A stretch of 42,489 nt of DNA from Methylococcaceae bacterium. GTDB lineage: Bacteria > Pseudomonadota > Gammaproteobacteria > Methylococcales > Methylomonadaceae. How positions within the stretch are numbered: the stretch's first letter is position 1; every line of letters begins with the position of its first letter. Location: positions 1-42,489 of the forward strand of contig SPJM01000188.1 in the NCBI GenBank assembly GCA_006844585.1, written 5' to 3'. The translations under genes were made by a program, and so were the position numbers. Of the stretch, positions 25,845-36,236 are shown in pieces. The notes under the pieces are model-generated. The model was not told the DNA's origin and ran no database searches. It saw only the letters and a program-made list of their open reading frames with translations.

Positions 25845-26048
25845 AGGAACGTCCATGAAATAACTTGAACATTTGACTTGTCTTTTTTCTCGTATTCTGC
25901 GTTGCCTACATGGATGTAGGTAAGGGGCGAGAGCAGGAGCGGAAGCTTTGCACAAACAGTTACATAGCCTGCTATGCGCCTGTTTGTGCGCCTTGTATAC
26001 GAAAAAAAATCCTGCGCCAAATGCCCAATTTATTTCATTCCCGTTCCT
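25845..26048. repeat. MITE-like inverted-repeat element with internal hairpins
   Basis: About 204 bp. The first ~50 bases (AGGAACG..ATGAAATAA..TTG..CATTTG..TTTTTTCTCGTAT) and the reverse complement of the last ~50 bases (AGGAACG..ATGAAATAA..TTG..CATTTG..TTTTTTTTCGTAT) are near-identical: 19 of the first 23 positions match. Inside are a perfect hairpin CCTACATGGATGTAGG (25905-25920) and a nested one, GCACAAACAG / CTGTTTGTGC (25950-25989) enclosing CATAGC / GCTATG. There is no transposase. It starts 5 bases after one stop codon and separates that gene from cusC. A non-autonomous transposable element or a repeated structured intergenic element is the best reading; other copies would be outside this window. 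Confidence 0.75.
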
Positions 26049-26183
26049 AAGGATTATTGCGCCAGTTCGCCGGAAACTGATTTCAGAACAGTTTGCCCTG
26101 CGTGATCGATTTGTTTTTCGCAAAGTCCTCTCATTCCTTGGCTCAACGCCAATTTTCCTTTTTTGCGACTAAAAATCAATTTG

Positions 26184-27464
26184 ATGACATCATATTTGCC
26201 AACGGTATTTTTATTTTTCACGCTGCTGTCGAGCGGCATTGGAAAAACCGAACCCCTTAAACTATTAAACCCGGAATCAGCGATCCACATTGCTTTACAA
26301 GACAATCCCGGATTAGCGCAAATGCAGGCGCGTTATCAAGCCTTGCAATATCTACCCGCGCAACTCGGCGCATTGCCTGATCCGGTGATTCATTTTAATG
26401 CGCTTAATTTAGCAACCGATACTTTTGATCCGGCGCAGGAAAACATGACCCAATTCCAAGGCGGCGTCAGTCAGCGTTTGCCTTTTTTCGGCAAACTGGC
26501 GTTACGCGAACAAGCCGCAGAATTTCAGGCAAACGCCGCCGCTTTAGATTTGGCTGAGATGCGCAACCAATTGATTCGCGATGTCAAAATAAAGTGGTGG
26601 ACATTATTTTATTTAAAGCGAGCCATTTACATTATCGAAATTAATTTAAACCTACTCCGTCAATTTGTGGAAATAGCCCGCAGCAAATATGAAGTCGGCG
26701 AAGGATTGCAGCAAGATGTGCTGCTGGCCCAATTGGAGCTATCTAAATTATTGGATCAACAAATTCAATTAAACAGCGCGATACTGGCGACATCAGCCCG
26801 CTTGAACGCGCTTTTAGGCCGTCCCGCTAATCAGAAATTCACCATCAGCTCAAGCGTTTCCGAACAACTACCCAACCTGCAAGCGGAAACTGAATTATAT
26901 AAATTGGCTGAAAATTCACGCGCCGAATTGGCCTCGCAACGTCAGAACATACAAGCTGCGAAATCTCGTTTGAAGTTGGCCGAGAAACAACGCCTGCCGG
27001 ATTTTAATATCGGCGTCTTTTACAGTGGACGCGATGATGCTTTAAACGGTCGCAAGCGAGCTGATTTTCTGAGTTTTAAACTGAGCGCTAATATGCCTAT
27101 TTTTAGCGCCGATAAACAACAAAAAGCGATTGATCAACGCAGCAGCGAAGTGATGCAACAACGCTATGCCTTACAAGATCAACATCTCCGTGTTCTTGCT
27201 GAAATTAGCGAAGCTTACAGCGATTTTCAACAAAATAAACAGCAAATCATCCTTTTCAAACAAGGCATTATCCCGCAAGCCAGACAAACGGTCGCGTCAA
27301 TGCTGACAGGCTACCAGGTCAATCAGGTGGATTTTTTAAATCTGGCGCGCAGCCAAATGACCTTATACAACTATGAAATCCAATATTGGAAAGCATTAAC
27401 GGAAGCAAATCAGGCTTTAGCGAAACTGGTCGCTTCAGTCGGTCAGGAGGCCATTTATGAATAA
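26184..27464 (+). CDS. cusC: CusC/TolC-type outer-membrane efflux protein
   Basis: 426 aa from ATG 26184, chosen because the signal peptide (MTSYLPTVFLFFTLLSSGIG) begins there; an upstream in-frame TTG at 26163 has no ribosome site. The protein shows the two-fold TolC repeat: AIHIALQDNPGLAQMQARYQ near the start, VGEGLQQDVLLAQLELSKL mid-first half, NSRAELASQRQNIQAAKSRL opening the second half, and VDFLNLARSQMTLYNYEIQY near the end. It would form the outer-membrane duct of a tripartite heavy-metal efflux pump with the next two genes. Its stop overlaps the start of the adaptor gene by 8 bases. No lipobox Cys is seen, unlike E. coli CusC. Confidence 0.9.
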   Translation: MTSYLPTVFLFFTLLSSGIGKTEPLKLLNPESAIHIALQDNPGLAQMQARYQALQYLPAQLGALPDPVIHFNALNLATDTFDPAQENMTQFQGGVSQRLPFFGKLALREQAAEFQANAAALDLAEMRNQLIRDVKIKWWTLFYLKRAIYIIEINLNLLRQFVEIARSKYEVGEGLQQDVLLAQLELSKLLDQQIQLNSAILATSARLNALLGRPANQKFTISSSVSEQLPNLQAETELYKLAENSRAELASQRQNIQAAKSRLKLAEKQRLPDFNIGVFYSGRDDALNGRKRADFLSFKLSANMPIFSADKQQKAIDQRSSEVMQQRYALQDQHLRVLAEISEAYSDFQQNKQQIILFKQGIIPQARQTVASMLTGYQVNQVDFLNLARSQMTLYNYEIQYWKALTEANQALAKLVASVGQEAIYE

Positions 27465-28785
27465 ATCCACCGTATTTTTGACCTTATCGGCTTTAGTATT
27501 CGGCTTAGGGATGGGGTATTGGTTAGCCGAGCAAAAAGCATTCAATACCAAGCAACATACTCATAAACAAACTCAAAAAGCGTTGTTTTACCGAAATCCG
27601 ATGAATCCGGAAATAACGTCGTCGACGCCGATGAAAGACAGCATGGGCATGGATTATATTCCGGTATATGAACCAACCGGGAAAGCGGAAAATATCCCAG
27701 TCGGCACTGTGGCGATTGACGGAGTGACTCAACAAAACATTGCGGTGCGCACCGCTCAGGCTAAACGAAAAACCTTATCGCATATCGTGCGCGCAGTCGG
27801 CAGAGTGGCCTACGATGAAGAGCGCATGCTGCGTCTACATCCTAAAACCGAAGGCTGGATAGAACATCTGAATGTCGATAAAACCGGCCAATGGGTTGAA
27901 AAGAACACGGACCTGCTCAGCATTTATTCGCCGAAACTGGTCACCAGTCAACAAGAATATCTATTAGCGTTAAACAATTATCAAGCATTGAAGGACAGCC
28001 CTATCGCAGACATCAGCAAAGGCGCGAAAGACCTGCTGAACAGTTCTTTAGAACGTCTTAAACTGCTCGATGTGCCGCCTCATCAGCTTAAGGATTTACA
28101 AACCCATCATAAAATCCGCAAAAGCCTGCATATTCACGCCCCGGCCGAAGGCGTGGTGATGAATATCGGCGTGCGGGAAGGCCAGTATGTTACGCCGGTG
28201 ACCGAACTCTATATGATCGCCGATTTACGAAAAGTTTGGGTTTACGCGGAAATATATGAACATGAGTTGCCCTGGGTTAAGCAAGGAGATCCGGTGGAAA
28301 TGCGTTTGGCGGGCATCCCCGGCAAAACCTTTACCGGCCGTCTGACCTATATTTATCCCTATGCCGAACCTAAAACCCGCACCATTAAAGTACGTCTGGC
28401 CTTTGATAATCCGAAATTCTTATTAAAACCTGATATGTTTGCCGAGGTAACTATTTACGCCTCGCAACAAGTCAATGCCGTGGTTATTCCCGCCGAAGCG
28501 GTACTGCATTCCGGTTCCAGAAAAAAAGTATTCGTGGTTAGAGAGGCGGGTAAATTTGAGCCTAGAACCGTAAAATTAGGCATGGCGTCAAATAATGAAG
28601 TTGCTATATTGGAAGGCATACAAATAGACGAATTCGTGGTCACCTCCGGACAATTTTTGATTGACTCTGAATCCAAGCTACACGAAGCCGCCGCCAAAAT
28701 GCTGGACTCGCCATCTCAATCTGCGCACCAGCGGCCAGCGATAGTAGAACACGATCATTCTATGCATGGAGCGAATCATGATTAA
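27457..28785 (+). CDS. cusB: CusB-type periplasmic adaptor with heavy-metal-binding domain
   Basis: 442 aa; N-terminal membrane anchor/signal (FLTLSALVFGLGMGYWLAEQ). A heavy-metal-binding domain follows (about 45-72: YRNPMNPEITSS, then MKDSMGMDYIPVY), the Cys-free Met version found in CusB relatives. The membrane-fusion body has the barrel-sandwich halves RLHPKTEGWIEHLNVDKTGQ and IHAPAEGVVMNIGVREGQYV with a helical hairpin between them, then a beta barrel (VWVYAEIYEHELPWVKQGD). The C-terminus ends in a His/Met-rich tail (EHDHSMHGANHD), likely binding Cu(I) or Ag(I). It is translationally coupled to both neighbours by short overlaps. No separate cusF gene is nearby. Confidence 0.92.
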   Translation: MNKSTVFLTLSALVFGLGMGYWLAEQKAFNTKQHTHKQTQKALFYRNPMNPEITSSTPMKDSMGMDYIPVYEPTGKAENIPVGTVAIDGVTQQNIAVRTAQAKRKTLSHIVRAVGRVAYDEERMLRLHPKTEGWIEHLNVDKTGQWVEKNTDLLSIYSPKLVTSQQEYLLALNNYQALKDSPIADISKGAKDLLNSSLERLKLLDVPPHQLKDLQTHHKIRKSLHIHAPAEGVVMNIGVREGQYVTPVTELYMIADLRKVWVYAEIYEHELPWVKQGDPVEMRLAGIPGKTFTGRLTYIYPYAEPKTRTIKVRLAFDNPKFLLKPDMFAEVTIYASQQVNAVVIPAEAVLHSGSRKKVFVVREAGKFEPRTVKLGMASNNEVAILEGIQIDEFVVTSGQFLIDSESKLHEAAAKMLDSPSQSAHQRPAIVEHDHSMHGANHD

Positions 28786-31700
28786 TCGTTTAATCGATAA
28801 CGCTTTAAAAGATCGCTTTATGGTGCTGGTTACGATGATGATTCTCGCGATAGCAGGCTTATGGAGCTATCAAAACACCGCGCTGGATGCGATTCCGGAT
28901 TTATCGGATGTCCAGGTCATCGTGTTGACTAAATATCCCGGTCAAGCGCCGCAAGTGGTTGAAGACCAGGTGACCTATCCCTTAACTACAGCGATGCTGG
29001 CGGCGCCTAAAGCCAAAACCGTACGCGGTTATTCCTTCTTCGGATTATCGTTTATCTACATCATCTTCGAAGACGATACCGATATGTATTGGGCCAGGTC
29101 GCGGGTTTTAGAATCCTTAAATTATGTCGGCGATCAACTCCCGGCAGGGGCTACCCCAACCCTGGGCCCTGACGCTACTGGAGTCGGTTGGATATATGAA
29201 TATGCTTTAGTCGATAAAAGCGGTCGTCATGATCTGGCTCAACTGCGCTCAATACAAGATTGGTATCTACGCTATCCGCTGCAAACTGTTAACGGCGTTG
29301 CCGAAGTGGCTTCGGTCGGCGGCTTTGTCAAACAATATCAAGTAGAAGTAGACCCGAATGTTTTACAGGCTTTCGGCATTCCTTTATCGAAAGTAAAACG
29401 GGCAATACAACGCTCCAATAATGATGTCGGCGGTCGTTTAATTGAAATGGCTGAAACCGAGTACATGATCCGCAGTTCAGGTTATTTACAGTCTATTGAA
29501 GATATAAACAGCATACCGGTCGGAGTCAACCCGAACGGAACCCCGATTCGTTTACAAGATGTGGCGCATGTACATATCGGCCCGGAATTACGCCGCGGGC
29601 TGGTGGAATTGAACGGCGAAGGCGAAGTCGCCGGCGGTGTGGTCATCATGCGTTTTGGCGAAAACGCCTTAGCCACTATCCAAGGGGTTCGAAAAAAGCT
29701 GCAACAACTCAAGCAAGGTTTGCCTGAAGGGGTTGAAATTGTAACGGTATATGATCGAGGACACCTCATTGAACGCGCGGTAAACAGTTTAAATACCGCC
29801 CTGGTTCAAGAACTCGTCATTGTCAGTTTAGTGGTGATTTTATTTTTATTACACATCCGCTCCGCCCTGGTAGCGATCATCACCTTACCCCTGGCCATTC
29901 TAATGGCCTTTATCATCATGAAAGTTCAGGGATTGAACGCCAACATCATGTCTTTAGGCGGCATAGCCATTACCATCGGCGCAATGGTGGACGGCGCCAT
30001 TGTGATGGTCGAGAATGCCCACAAACATTTAACAGCCGCTGTTGAAAACAAAGGCTCGGAACTCAATAACCAAGAGCGTTGGCGAATTGTCGCCCAATCA
30101 TCAAAAGAAGTCGGACCGGCTTTGTTTTTTTCTTTGCTGGTGATTACAGTGTCTTTTTTACCGATTTTCACTATGCAGTCGCAGGAAGGCCGTTTGTTCA
30201 GTCCTTTAGCTTATACCGCAACTTATGCGATGGCTTCAGCCGCTATTCTCGCCATCACCTTAGCGCCTGTCATGATAGGGTATTTTATTCGCGGCAAAGT
30301 CATGTCAGAACAACAAAACCCGATCAATCGATTATTGCATCTGATACATACGCCATTGTTAACACTGGCTATGCGCCGACGTTCTTTGACTCTAACCCTT
30401 GCAACGGTTTTATTAGCCGCGACTTACTATCCTTATTCCCAATTAGGCAGCGAATTCATGCCGCCGCTGGATGAAGGCGATATTCTCTATATGCCGACGA
30501 CTTTCCCCGGCATATCCATCACCAAGGCCAAAGAACTTTTACAACAAACCGATAAAATACTGAAAACCTTTCCTGAAGTGCAATCTGTTTTCGGCAAGGT
30601 CGGGCGCGCCGATACGGCGACCGATGCCGCCCCTCTATCAATGATTGAAACCACAGTGCGCTTAAAACCGAAACAGCATTGGCCTGACCCGAATAAAAGC
30701 CTGCAAAAGCTGATGCAGGAAATGGATCAAGCGATACAATTTCCCGGCCTCGCCAACACCTGGACGATGCCGATTAAAACCCGCCTGGATATGTTATCGA
30801 CCGGCATTAAAACTCCGGTCGGCATTAAAGTCTCCGGCCCGGATCTGGCTGTTTTACAAAACATCTCCGGTGAAATAGAACGGCTGATGAAAACGCTGCC
30901 GGAAACCACCTCGGCTTTTGGCGAGCGTTCGGTAGGCGGATACTATCTGGACTTCGATATACATCGACAAACCGCCGCCCGTTACGGATTAACGGTGGGC
31001 GATGTGCAAGATGTCATCCAAAGCGCAATCGGCGGCATGAATGTCACTGAAACGGTTGAGGGTTTGGAGCGTTACCCGGTTAACTTACGTTATCCCCGCG
31101 AACTGCGCGATAACCCGGAAACGTTGAAGCGGGTATTGATCCCCACCCCGACCGGCAGTCAAATTCCGCTCACTCTGGTGGCCGATTTAACGCTGAGTCG
31201 CGGACCGCCGGTGATCAAAAGCGAAAACGCCCGGCCTAACGCCTGGGTGCTGGTTGACATTAACACTAGCGATATCGGCGGCTTTGTCGCCAAAGCCAAA
31301 CAACTATTAGCGGAAAAACTCGCCATTCCGGCCGGTTATACCATCGTCTGGTCAGGTCAGTTTGAATACATGCAGCGAGCTGCGAAACGCTTGCAGATTG
31401 TGGTCCCGGCAACGCTATTGATAATCTTCCTGCTGTTATATTTTAATTTCCGCAATATCATCGAACCAGTCATTGTCATGTCCACCCTGCCCTTCGGCAT
31501 CATAGGCGGTATTTGGTTAATCTATTTTAACGGCTACAATTTATCGGTAGCCGTTTATGTCGGCTTTATCGCCCTGGCCGGGATGACTGCGGAAATAGGC
31601 GTATTGGTGCTAAGTTTCATTGATATTGAAGTTAAACGATTCCGCAAAAATAACAGCGGAAGTTTAACTAAAACGGAAATTAAACAAGCCACACTGACTG

Positions 31701-31933
31701 CGACCGCCGGTCGAGTGCGGCCGGTGGCGATGACGGCGGTATCGACCATGGCCGGTTTAATGCCGATTATGTTAAACGATGGAACCGGTTCCGATGTCAC
31801 TCAACGCATTGCCGCACCGATGTTGGGAGGGATATTAACCGTTTTAATTTTGAATCTGCTGGTGCTGCCTGTTTTGTATAGCTTCGTTTTGCAATATCGG
31901 GAAATTCAGGCTAACGCCTCACCAGATAAATAA
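28778..31933 (+). CDS. cusA: CusA-type RND heavy-metal (Cu/Ag) efflux pump
   Basis: 1051 aa from ATG 28778, placed 6 bases after GGAG and overlapping the cusB stop; an ATG at 28766 is also in frame. Full-length HME-RND transporter: first membrane helix then ALDAIPDLSDVQVIV, the periplasmic porter domain with TKYPGQAPQVVEDQVTYPL, the TM4 proton-relay region GGIAITIGAMVDGAIVMVEN, and the late helices (GFIALAGMTAEIGVLVLSF; RVRPVAMTAVSTMAGLMPIM). The substrate region reads APLSMIETTVRLKP and RLDMLSTGIKTPVGIKVSG, which closely resembles E. coli CusA and indicates the monovalent Cu/Ag subclass rather than CzcA. It exports Cu(I)/Ag(I) from the periplasm or cytosol using proton motive force. Confidence 0.95.
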   Translation: MINRLIDNALKDRFMVLVTMMILAIAGLWSYQNTALDAIPDLSDVQVIVLTKYPGQAPQVVEDQVTYPLTTAMLAAPKAKTVRGYSFFGLSFIYIIFEDDTDMYWARSRVLESLNYVGDQLPAGATPTLGPDATGVGWIYEYALVDKSGRHDLAQLRSIQDWYLRYPLQTVNGVAEVASVGGFVKQYQVEVDPNVLQAFGIPLSKVKRAIQRSNNDVGGRLIEMAETEYMIRSSGYLQSIEDINSIPVGVNPNGTPIRLQDVAHVHIGPELRRGLVELNGEGEVAGGVVIMRFGENALATIQGVRKKLQQLKQGLPEGVEIVTVYDRGHLIERAVNSLNTALVQELVIVSLVVILFLLHIRSALVAIITLPLAILMAFIIMKVQGLNANIMSLGGIAITIGAMVDGAIVMVENAHKHLTAAVENKGSELNNQERWRIVAQSSKEVGPALFFSLLVITVSFLPIFTMQSQEGRLFSPLAYTATYAMASAAILAITLAPVMIGYFIRGKVMSEQQNPINRLLHLIHTPLLTLAMRRRSLTLTLATVLLAATYYPYSQLGSEFMPPLDEGDILYMPTTFPGISITKAKELLQQTDKILKTFPEVQSVFGKVGRADTATDAAPLSMIETTVRLKPKQHWPDPNKSLQKLMQEMDQAIQFPGLANTWTMPIKTRLDMLSTGIKTPVGIKVSGPDLAVLQNISGEIERLMKTLPETTSAFGERSVGGYYLDFDIHRQTAARYGLTVGDVQDVIQSAIGGMNVTETVEGLERYPVNLRYPRELRDNPETLKRVLIPTPTGSQIPLTLVADLTLSRGPPVIKSENARPNAWVLVDINTSDIGGFVAKAKQLLAEKLAIPAGYTIVWSGQFEYMQRAAKRLQIVVPATLLIIFLLLYFNFRNIIEPVIVMSTLPFGIIGGIWLIYFNGYNLSVAVYVGFIALAGMTAEIGVLVLSFIDIEVKRFRKNNSGSLTKTEIKQATLTATAGRVRPVAMTAVSTMAGLMPIMLNDGTGSDVTQRIAAPMLGGILTVLILNLLVLPVLYSFVLQYREIQANASPDK

Positions 31934-31947
31934 TTGATAAATCGGCG

Positions 31948-31978
31948 CGCAGGCTTTAGCCTGCGTCCCTAATTTTTT
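31948..31978 (+). terminator. Terminator-like hairpin after cusA
   Basis: Perfect 7-bp stem CGCAGGC / GCCTGCG with TTTA loop at 31948-31965, then TCCCTAA and six T (31973-31978). It lies 15 bases past the cusA stop and just before the stop of the convergent receptor gene. The T-run is displaced by 7 bases, so efficiency is uncertain. Confidence 0.5.
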
Positions 31979-31998
31979 CATATTAATTATTTAGAGAA

Positions 31999-34113
31999 TT
32001 AAAAACGCAGCACGGCTTCTAAATAGAAATTTCGGGAAGCTATCGGTAAATCATTCGGAAAAGCGGCTAAAGCAGGCTCTCTTCCATTTTCATCAAAAAC
32101 ATTGCGCACCGAGGCGCTCACATCGATATGATCAAATAACTTTTTCGTATTAAGCGTAATATCAATTGTTTTATAGTCATCAATCGTGGGTTGAAACAAT
32201 TGGTTGCCGACACGACGCCCTATCCAATTCATCTGCGCCTGCATAAAAAAGTCGCGATAAAATCGCCAACGCCCGGCTAAGTAGAGTTCTTGTTCAGGAA
32301 CGCCTTCAACTTTTTGATTCAATTGTTTATCTATTGAATATTGCCAAGCATAATTACCGTGGAAATTCCAATCATCATGAAACTGCCAATTCCACTCCAG
32401 TTCAAAACCATAACCTTCTTGCCCTTGCTGGTTCACCGTTGTGAGGATATTATCAATCATGCTGAATGTAATGGCGTTTTCAATTTCATAATAAAAACTG
32501 TTGGCGACTATTCTTAATTTCTCATAAGGCCGATAATCCACGGCCAATTCAATTGTATTGATTGTTTCCGGCTTCAGGTTCGGGTTGCCGGTAAAAAATT
32601 GATTATTCTTTTGCTCTTGTTCAATAAAAGTCGGAGCTTTAAAGGCTCGCCCGTATAACAATTTCGTGGTTATCTGATCGTTAATATCCCAAATCAAAGC
32701 CGCTCTGGGATTAATGGTTCCACCGAAATCTGAATATTCATCATAGCGCACGCCGGTAATCAACCGCCATTGTTCAGAAATTTCCCATTCATCCTGCAAT
32801 ACGACCGACCAAATAGAGCGGTGGATGTTCGGAATCGTGCCTTTACCGGTTTTTGAGACATTGACCCTGTCTTCCAGGCGAATTACCGGTTTATCAGTAA
32901 TAGCGCCGGGACCGAAATTCCGAAGTTCTATCATGTTCAACAACTCATACCGATAGCCAGCCTTCATACTCAAAAGATGATTTTCAAAACCGCTATAAAT
33001 TGCACTAAAATCCGTTGAAACAACATGATTTTTAATGCCCACCTGATGCAATAAGCCATCTTCAAATAGCCGGAAATCTTCAGAAGATACGTTGACAAAA
33101 CCCTGTGAATCTATCGGCAACACAGCGCCGTCGGGAAAGCTTTTTATTTTTCCGGTTAAGTCGCTATATAAATAATGACTGTCTAACTTCAATTCCCAAT
33201 CATCCAGTAAATCTTCAGTCGAATATTGAACGCCCACTAAATAATTTTCGCCGCCACCGTAACCGTCATTATCTAACGCGCCGTTAGCGCCAGCCAACAT
33301 ACCAAATTCCAAAGCGTTATAAGCCCAAAAATCGATTTCCCAATATTGACGCTGCAAATTGACATGCGTGTTCAGGTTCTCATTATTATCTTGCATAGCG
33401 CCCGGCGCATTAGAAACATCCGTGCCGGTCAAACGGTCAAACTGGCTTTGTAAATCATTATTAATCAGCCGATCTTCATCATTACCGCGCGTTGTGTATT
33501 GTAAAATAGCCGAAACATCCCACCCCAACAGCTTGTCGCTATGCATGGCCCAGCCGCTAAAATCATCCCATTGACCGCCCCTGACGCCAAGTTCAGTTTC
33601 TTTAATATCCGCCGACTTTTTGGTAATGATATTAATGACGCCGGCAAAAGCATCCGCGCCATATAAAGCCGAACCCGGCCCTCTGATTATTTCAATTTTT
33701 TGAATGGCTTCAACCGGCAACACCATACTGGTCATCGGGTCGCCTTTATAGGGCAGATTAAAACGCGCGCCGTTCATCATCATTAATACTTTACCGCCGA
33801 CATCATTGCGCATTCCGCGCATGGAATAGATGGGATCATAAGTTACCGCTTGTAATGTCACGTGCAGACCGGGAACCGTCTCCAACACTTCTTGCAGATT
33901 CACCGCCCCCATCGCTTCAATTTGTTGAGCGGTAATCAACGACGTCACCGCCGCCGAATGCTTCATGTTATTTTCGGAGCCGGTGGCAATGCTGATAGGG
34001 ATATTGCCTAACTCTTCCGGGGACAGTGAAAAATAATCAATCTCATCAACATCAGCCAGCGCAGAAGAGCATGCAATTGAGAGTAACAAACCGAGTACAG
34101 ATTGATAACTCAT
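31999..34113 (-). CDS. TonB-dependent receptor, CirA/BtuB-like
   Basis: 704 aa with a signal peptide (cleavage near SSALADVD). A TonB-box region (LSPEELGNIPISIATGS) leads to a plug: AVTSLITAQQIEAMGAVNLQ, VLETVPGLHV, YSMRGMRNDVGGKVLMMMNG, IEIIRGPGSALYGADAFAGV. The barrel ends in a C-terminal Phe (YLEAVLRF). The type resembles CirA, FepA or BtuB-like receptors with the LSLEEL-type N-terminus common in aquatic gammaproteobacteria; the ligand cannot be told. Its position after cusCBA, convergent, does not prove a copper role. I see no clear Fur or B12-riboswitch signal in the 160 bp upstream. Confidence 0.9.
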   Translation of the reverse strand: MSYQSVLGLLLSIACSSALADVDEIDYFSLSPEELGNIPISIATGSENNMKHSAAVTSLITAQQIEAMGAVNLQEVLETVPGLHVTLQAVTYDPIYSMRGMRNDVGGKVLMMMNGARFNLPYKGDPMTSMVLPVEAIQKIEIIRGPGSALYGADAFAGVINIITKKSADIKETELGVRGGQWDDFSGWAMHSDKLLGWDVSAILQYTTRGNDEDRLINNDLQSQFDRLTGTDVSNAPGAMQDNNENLNTHVNLQRQYWEIDFWAYNALEFGMLAGANGALDNDGYGGGENYLVGVQYSTEDLLDDWELKLDSHYLYSDLTGKIKSFPDGAVLPIDSQGFVNVSSEDFRLFEDGLLHQVGIKNHVVSTDFSAIYSGFENHLLSMKAGYRYELLNMIELRNFGPGAITDKPVIRLEDRVNVSKTGKGTIPNIHRSIWSVVLQDEWEISEQWRLITGVRYDEYSDFGGTINPRAALIWDINDQITTKLLYGRAFKAPTFIEQEQKNNQFFTGNPNLKPETINTIELAVDYRPYEKLRIVANSFYYEIENAITFSMIDNILTTVNQQGQEGYGFELEWNWQFHDDWNFHGNYAWQYSIDKQLNQKVEGVPEQELYLAGRWRFYRDFFMQAQMNWIGRRVGNQLFQPTIDDYKTIDITLNTKKLFDHIDVSASVRNVFDENGREPALAAFPNDLPIASRNFYLEAVLRF

Positions 34114-34274
34114 GTTTAATATGAACCTTTTTCAATTGAGAGGACTAACAACACATTGAAGATCTGCCTATAGGAATATTCTAACAAAATAGTTTATCGG
34201 TTTTGATGAGATTTATAGGGTATTATTGAGAAAAAGTAAAGAATCAATTAAACAATTACCCAAAGGTGAACAAA

Positions 34275-35532
<1,258 letters not shown>

Positions 35533-35638
35533 GCCTGGTACGCTCCGCCTAGCCAAACCCGGTGAAAAAATCACCAAAACCCGGTGCTTCAATTACATCT
35601 ATATTCCGCGTGGCTTTGTAAACTAAACCCAAGCTTTC

Positions 35639-35681
35639 ACCCAGCCTTCGATTTAAATATCGTATATCTCGAAAGCTGGGT
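35639..35681. other. Hairpin between hemF and the repeat-protein gene
   Basis: Inverted repeat ACCCAGCCTTCGA / TCGAAAGCTGGGT (12 of 13 pairs) with a 17-base AT-rich loop, 42 bases before the ATG at 35723. There is no T-run on the plus strand, so a leader structure or operator is as likely as a hemF terminator. Two ACCCGGTG direct repeats lie just upstream, between 35555 and 35610. Confidence 0.45.
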
Positions 35682-35722
35682 TAAAAAACTGACTTTACTT
35701 TAACAGCCACGAGGAATTCATC

Positions 35723-36121
35723 ATGAAATCATTAACAACTGCAACCATCATTTTAGCTGCTGCTTTCGCTACTTCCGCTCATGCTCAATCTACCGTTAAA
35801 AAATCGGTTTTGGTTAACCAATCGGTGAACAAAGCCAATGCAACGATCGCTAAGGGCAAACATAATCTTGCCAGCACTGGTTCAATCAACTTAAAAGACG
35901 CCAAAGTGAAAAAATCGGTGATTGTTAATCAATCGGTGAACAAAGGCAATAACACCATGGCATTCGGCAAGAAAAACATTGCCACCACCGGCTCGGTCGC
36001 GGTGCGTGATTCTAAGATTAAAAAATCAGTGGTCGTAAACCAATCGGTCAATAAACGTAATACGACAGTAGCCAAAGGCTATAAAAACACAGCTGCAACG
36101 GGTTCTATTACAGTGGAATAA
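35723..36121 (+). CDS. Small secreted protein of three 37-residue repeats
   Basis: 132 aa. GAGG lies about 7 bases before the ATG, and a signal peptide (ATSAHA cleavage) follows. The whole mature protein is three tandem units starting at residues 25, 62 and 99, each reading roughly (V/I)KKSVxVNQSVNKxN, then xTxAxGxxNxAxTGSI, ending in a short charged link; the last unit is 34 residues. The Asn/Gln/Ser/Gly periodicity resembles curlin-type or beta-solenoid repeats, but I cannot assign it to a named family. No Cys. It is a single gene with its own strong terminator, suggesting high expression of a small surface or extracellular structural protein (inference). Confidence 0.8.
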   Translation: MKSLTTATIILAAAFATSAHAQSTVKKSVLVNQSVNKANATIAKGKHNLASTGSINLKDAKVKKSVIVNQSVNKGNNTMAFGKKNIATTGSVAVRDSKIKKSVVVNQSVNKRNTTVAKGYKNTAATGSITVE

Positions 36122-36174
36122 TCTGTCATTCAAGCAGCCAGATTTAATTTTCCTTATACTCTCTACTCCTATGC

Positions 36175-36200
36175 GGACGGGTTTATCCCGTCCTTTTTTT
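36175..36200 (+). terminator. Intrinsic terminator after the repeat-protein gene
   Basis: Stem GGACGGG / CCCGTCC with loop TTTAT, followed at once by seven T; 53 bases past the stop codon. Textbook rho-independent form for the plus strand. Confidence 0.93.
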
Positions 36201-36236
36201 ATAAGACTAAAGTCTTACCTACACCTTTTGCAAAAA

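Noticed and set aside
25842-26123. Open frames of 70-90 codons on both strands across 25800-26300
   Set aside because: They lie over the inverted-repeat element and its hairpins; the translation reflects the palindromes, and no ribosome site is present.
28778-31933. Claim of a lost copper-binding Met in CusA (RYGLTV where E. coli has RYGMTV)
   Set aside because: I could not place the E. coli three-Met numbering with certainty from memory, and the other substrate-region Met residues are present.
31999-34113. Assigning the receptor downstream of cusA to copper or vitamin B12
   Set aside because: No CxxxM/HxM copper motif pair of the OprC type is visible, and no B12 riboswitch-like sequence lies upstream; proximity alone is not enough.
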